Assembly: GCA_002420315.1 (NCBI GenBank)
Contig: DIHU01000056.1
Location: 1-6,757 of the forward strand
Direction: 5' to 3'
DNA: 6,757 nucleotides
Origin: Akkermansiaceae bacterium UBA5688
GTDB taxonomy: Bacteria; Verrucomicrobiota; Verrucomicrobiia; Verrucomicrobiales; Akkermansiaceae
Both the position numbers and the translations under genes were made by a program. Positions 5,770 to 6,757 of this stretch are shown in pieces (the first letter of the stretch is position 1; each line of letters starts with the position of its first letter). The notes under the pieces were generated by a model that ran no database searches, was not told the origin of the DNA, and saw nothing but the letters and a program-made list of their open reading frames with translations.

Positions 5770-6648
5770 ATGTTCACTAACAAACAGCTTATCGAAATAG
5801 CCAGAAGTCTTCCGCAACCGGACGATTATTTCAATGGCGTAGACTGGGGTGGCGAGATTTTGCCTCGCGAAATCGTTTCATTTTGCCGGATGGCGCAGGA
5901 TCACCGGACTAGTGGTTGGGATGGAATTTCAGCCAAGGCAGGTCGTTACGACCAGCACTCCCGATACGTGCTTCTGGTTGCTTTAGAAGGTAACGGAAGC
6001 ATGGGAGTGGAGACCAACACCCGCCAGATTCACAAAGAGGAGGCTCATTTACTTTTTCCCCACCAAATTCATTATTACATCGATTTACCTGAAAAGTTTA
6101 CGTGGCTATACGTGACCTTTGATCTTGAAGGCCCGGCCCGGCAAATCCTCGAGCTTTGGCGTTCGGGTGGCCGTAAAATGAATGATCATGCCATGAGTTT
6201 GCTTGTGGAATTCCTGACAGAATTTCAAAATGGGGATGGACTGCAGAGTAGTATCGCCCTCGGCAAGGTCTTCGAAGCGATGGAAACCGCAGAGTCTGCG
6301 CAAAACAAAGCCGAACCGGATACCGATCTTGTGGCACAGATCAAAAAATACGTCATGGAAAACCTCGAGGATGATCTCGCTATGCCGGCCCTTTCAAGGG
6401 CGATGGGGGTGTCTGAAAGCTACCTGCGCGCAGTTTTTCGCGATGGAGCCGGAGTTTCTCTGGGTAACTTCGTGCGATCGGTCCGTCTTGTGCGGGCTAC
6501 TTATCTTCTAGAGCAAGGCGAACTCGACCTCGGCGTGATTGCTGGGCGCACCGGCTTCGGCTCCCTCACTAGTTTTACCCGTGCCTTCCGGCGAATGTAC
6601 GAAATGACTCCGAGTTCCTACCGCAAACGTTCGCGGGTTGAGGCTTGA
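5770..6648 (+). CDS. AraC-family transcriptional regulator
   Basis: 292 aa from the chosen ATG at 5770. Residues about 60-120 form a cupin-like sensor region (YVLLVALEGNGSMGVETN, then HLLFPHQIHYYIDL and WLYVTFD), as in AraC proteins that bind a sugar. The C-terminal DNA-binding domain has two helix-turn-helices: MPALSRAMGVSESYLRAVFR (about 205-224) and LGVIAGRTGFGSLTSFTRAF (about 254-273), ending in the typical MTPSSYRK. It probably controls the surrounding operon in response to its substrate (inference from position). Start choice is uncertain: in-frame ATGs also occur at 5725, 5743 and 5749, inside nagB. The one at 5770 is preferred because AGGA sits ten bases before it and it lies four bases after the nagB stop. 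The nearby ATGA at 5762 is in a different frame and opens only a 12-codon frame. Confidence 0.92.
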   Translation: MFTNKQLIEIARSLPQPDDYFNGVDWGGEILPREIVSFCRMAQDHRTSGWDGISAKAGRYDQHSRYVLLVALEGNGSMGVETNTRQIHKEEAHLLFPHQIHYYIDLPEKFTWLYVTFDLEGPARQILELWRSGGRKMNDHAMSLLVEFLTEFQNGDGLQSSIALGKVFEAMETAESAQNKAEPDTDLVAQIKKYVMENLEDDLAMPALSRAMGVSESYLRAVFRDGAGVSLGNFVRSVRLVRATYLLEQGELDLGVIAGRTGFGSLTSFTRAFRRMYEMTPSSYRKRSRVEA

Positions 6649-6678
6649 AAAGAAAATTTACCCATACTAAACAAAACA

Positions 6679-6757
6679 ATGAGCAATTCCAATTCTAGCA
6701 CGACAGCCAAGCTGTCGATTATGATGTTTCTCCAGTTTTTCATCTGGGGAGCATGGT
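6679..6757 (+). CDS. MFS permease, NupG/nucleoside-proton symporter type (N-terminus only)
   Basis: First 26 codons of a gene that runs off the right edge. The visible part is a short polar Ser/Asn/Thr-rich lead followed by the start of transmembrane helix 1, LSIMMFLQFFIWGAW. FLQF.IWG.W is the start seen in E. coli NupG/XapB-type proteins (FLQFCLWGSW) and in many Verrucomicrobiota/Planctomycetes homologues annotated as nucleoside or sugar symporters. It begins 30 bases after the regulator stop in the same direction, so it is probably the third gene of the nagB operon and may import the amino sugar or nucleoside substrate. No ribosome site is visible. The short sequence limits the certainty of the family. 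Confidence 0.8.
   Translation, partial: MSNSNSSTTAKLSIMMFLQFFIWGAW

Overview
The window looks like a piece of a Verrucomicrobiota chromosome, possibly Opitutae/Puniceicoccales, though that is an inference from protein style with no rRNA or marker gene present. Supporting signs are a Tat-signal Gfo/Idh/MocA oxidoreductase, a single-RRM glycine-rich RNA-binding protein, a secreted transglutaminase beside a CBM9-like protein, and a NupG-type permease. Translation starts almost all lack a Shine-Dalgarno motif. I see no rRNA, tRNA, CRISPR array, insertion sequence or phage gene.

Layout. (1) 1-297, minus: 5' part of an RRM RNA-binding protein that runs off the left edge. (2) 298-795: about 500 bases without a gene, shared upstream region of two divergent genes, with a cluster of small stem-loops at 579-651. 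(3) 796-2609, plus: a secreted transglutaminase-like protein overlapping by 4 bases (ATGA) with a CBM9-like protein that has no visible signal peptide. (4) 2610-2849: a gap holding a start-less 44-codon open tail that may be a gene remnant. (5) 2850-3458, minus: a small exported protein of unknown function. (6) 3577-4875, minus: a Tat-exported Gfo/Idh/MocA oxidoreductase followed by a very clear intrinsic terminator (3521-3552). (7) 4876-5009: divergent promoter region with two 8-bp palindromes. (8) 5010 to the right edge, plus: nagB (glucosamine-6-phosphate deaminase), an AraC-family regulator, and the first 26 codons of a NupG-like MFS permease.

How the genes may work together. The right-hand block reads as a small sugar-use operon: uptake (permease), control (AraC regulator with a cupin-like sensor region) and entry into glycolysis (NagB makes fructose-6-phosphate and ammonia). 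The divergent exported oxidoreductase shares the control region and may act on the same or a related sugar outside the cytoplasm. No GlcNAc-6-phosphate deacetylase (nagA) or kinase is in view, so the true substrate is open. The transglutaminase/CBM9 pair is a separate unit and its role is unknown. I did not find an obviously new defence or mobile system. The best leads are the coupled transglutaminase/CBM9 pair, the start-less coding-like remnant, a possible leaderless gene and the nagB-araC-permease unit.
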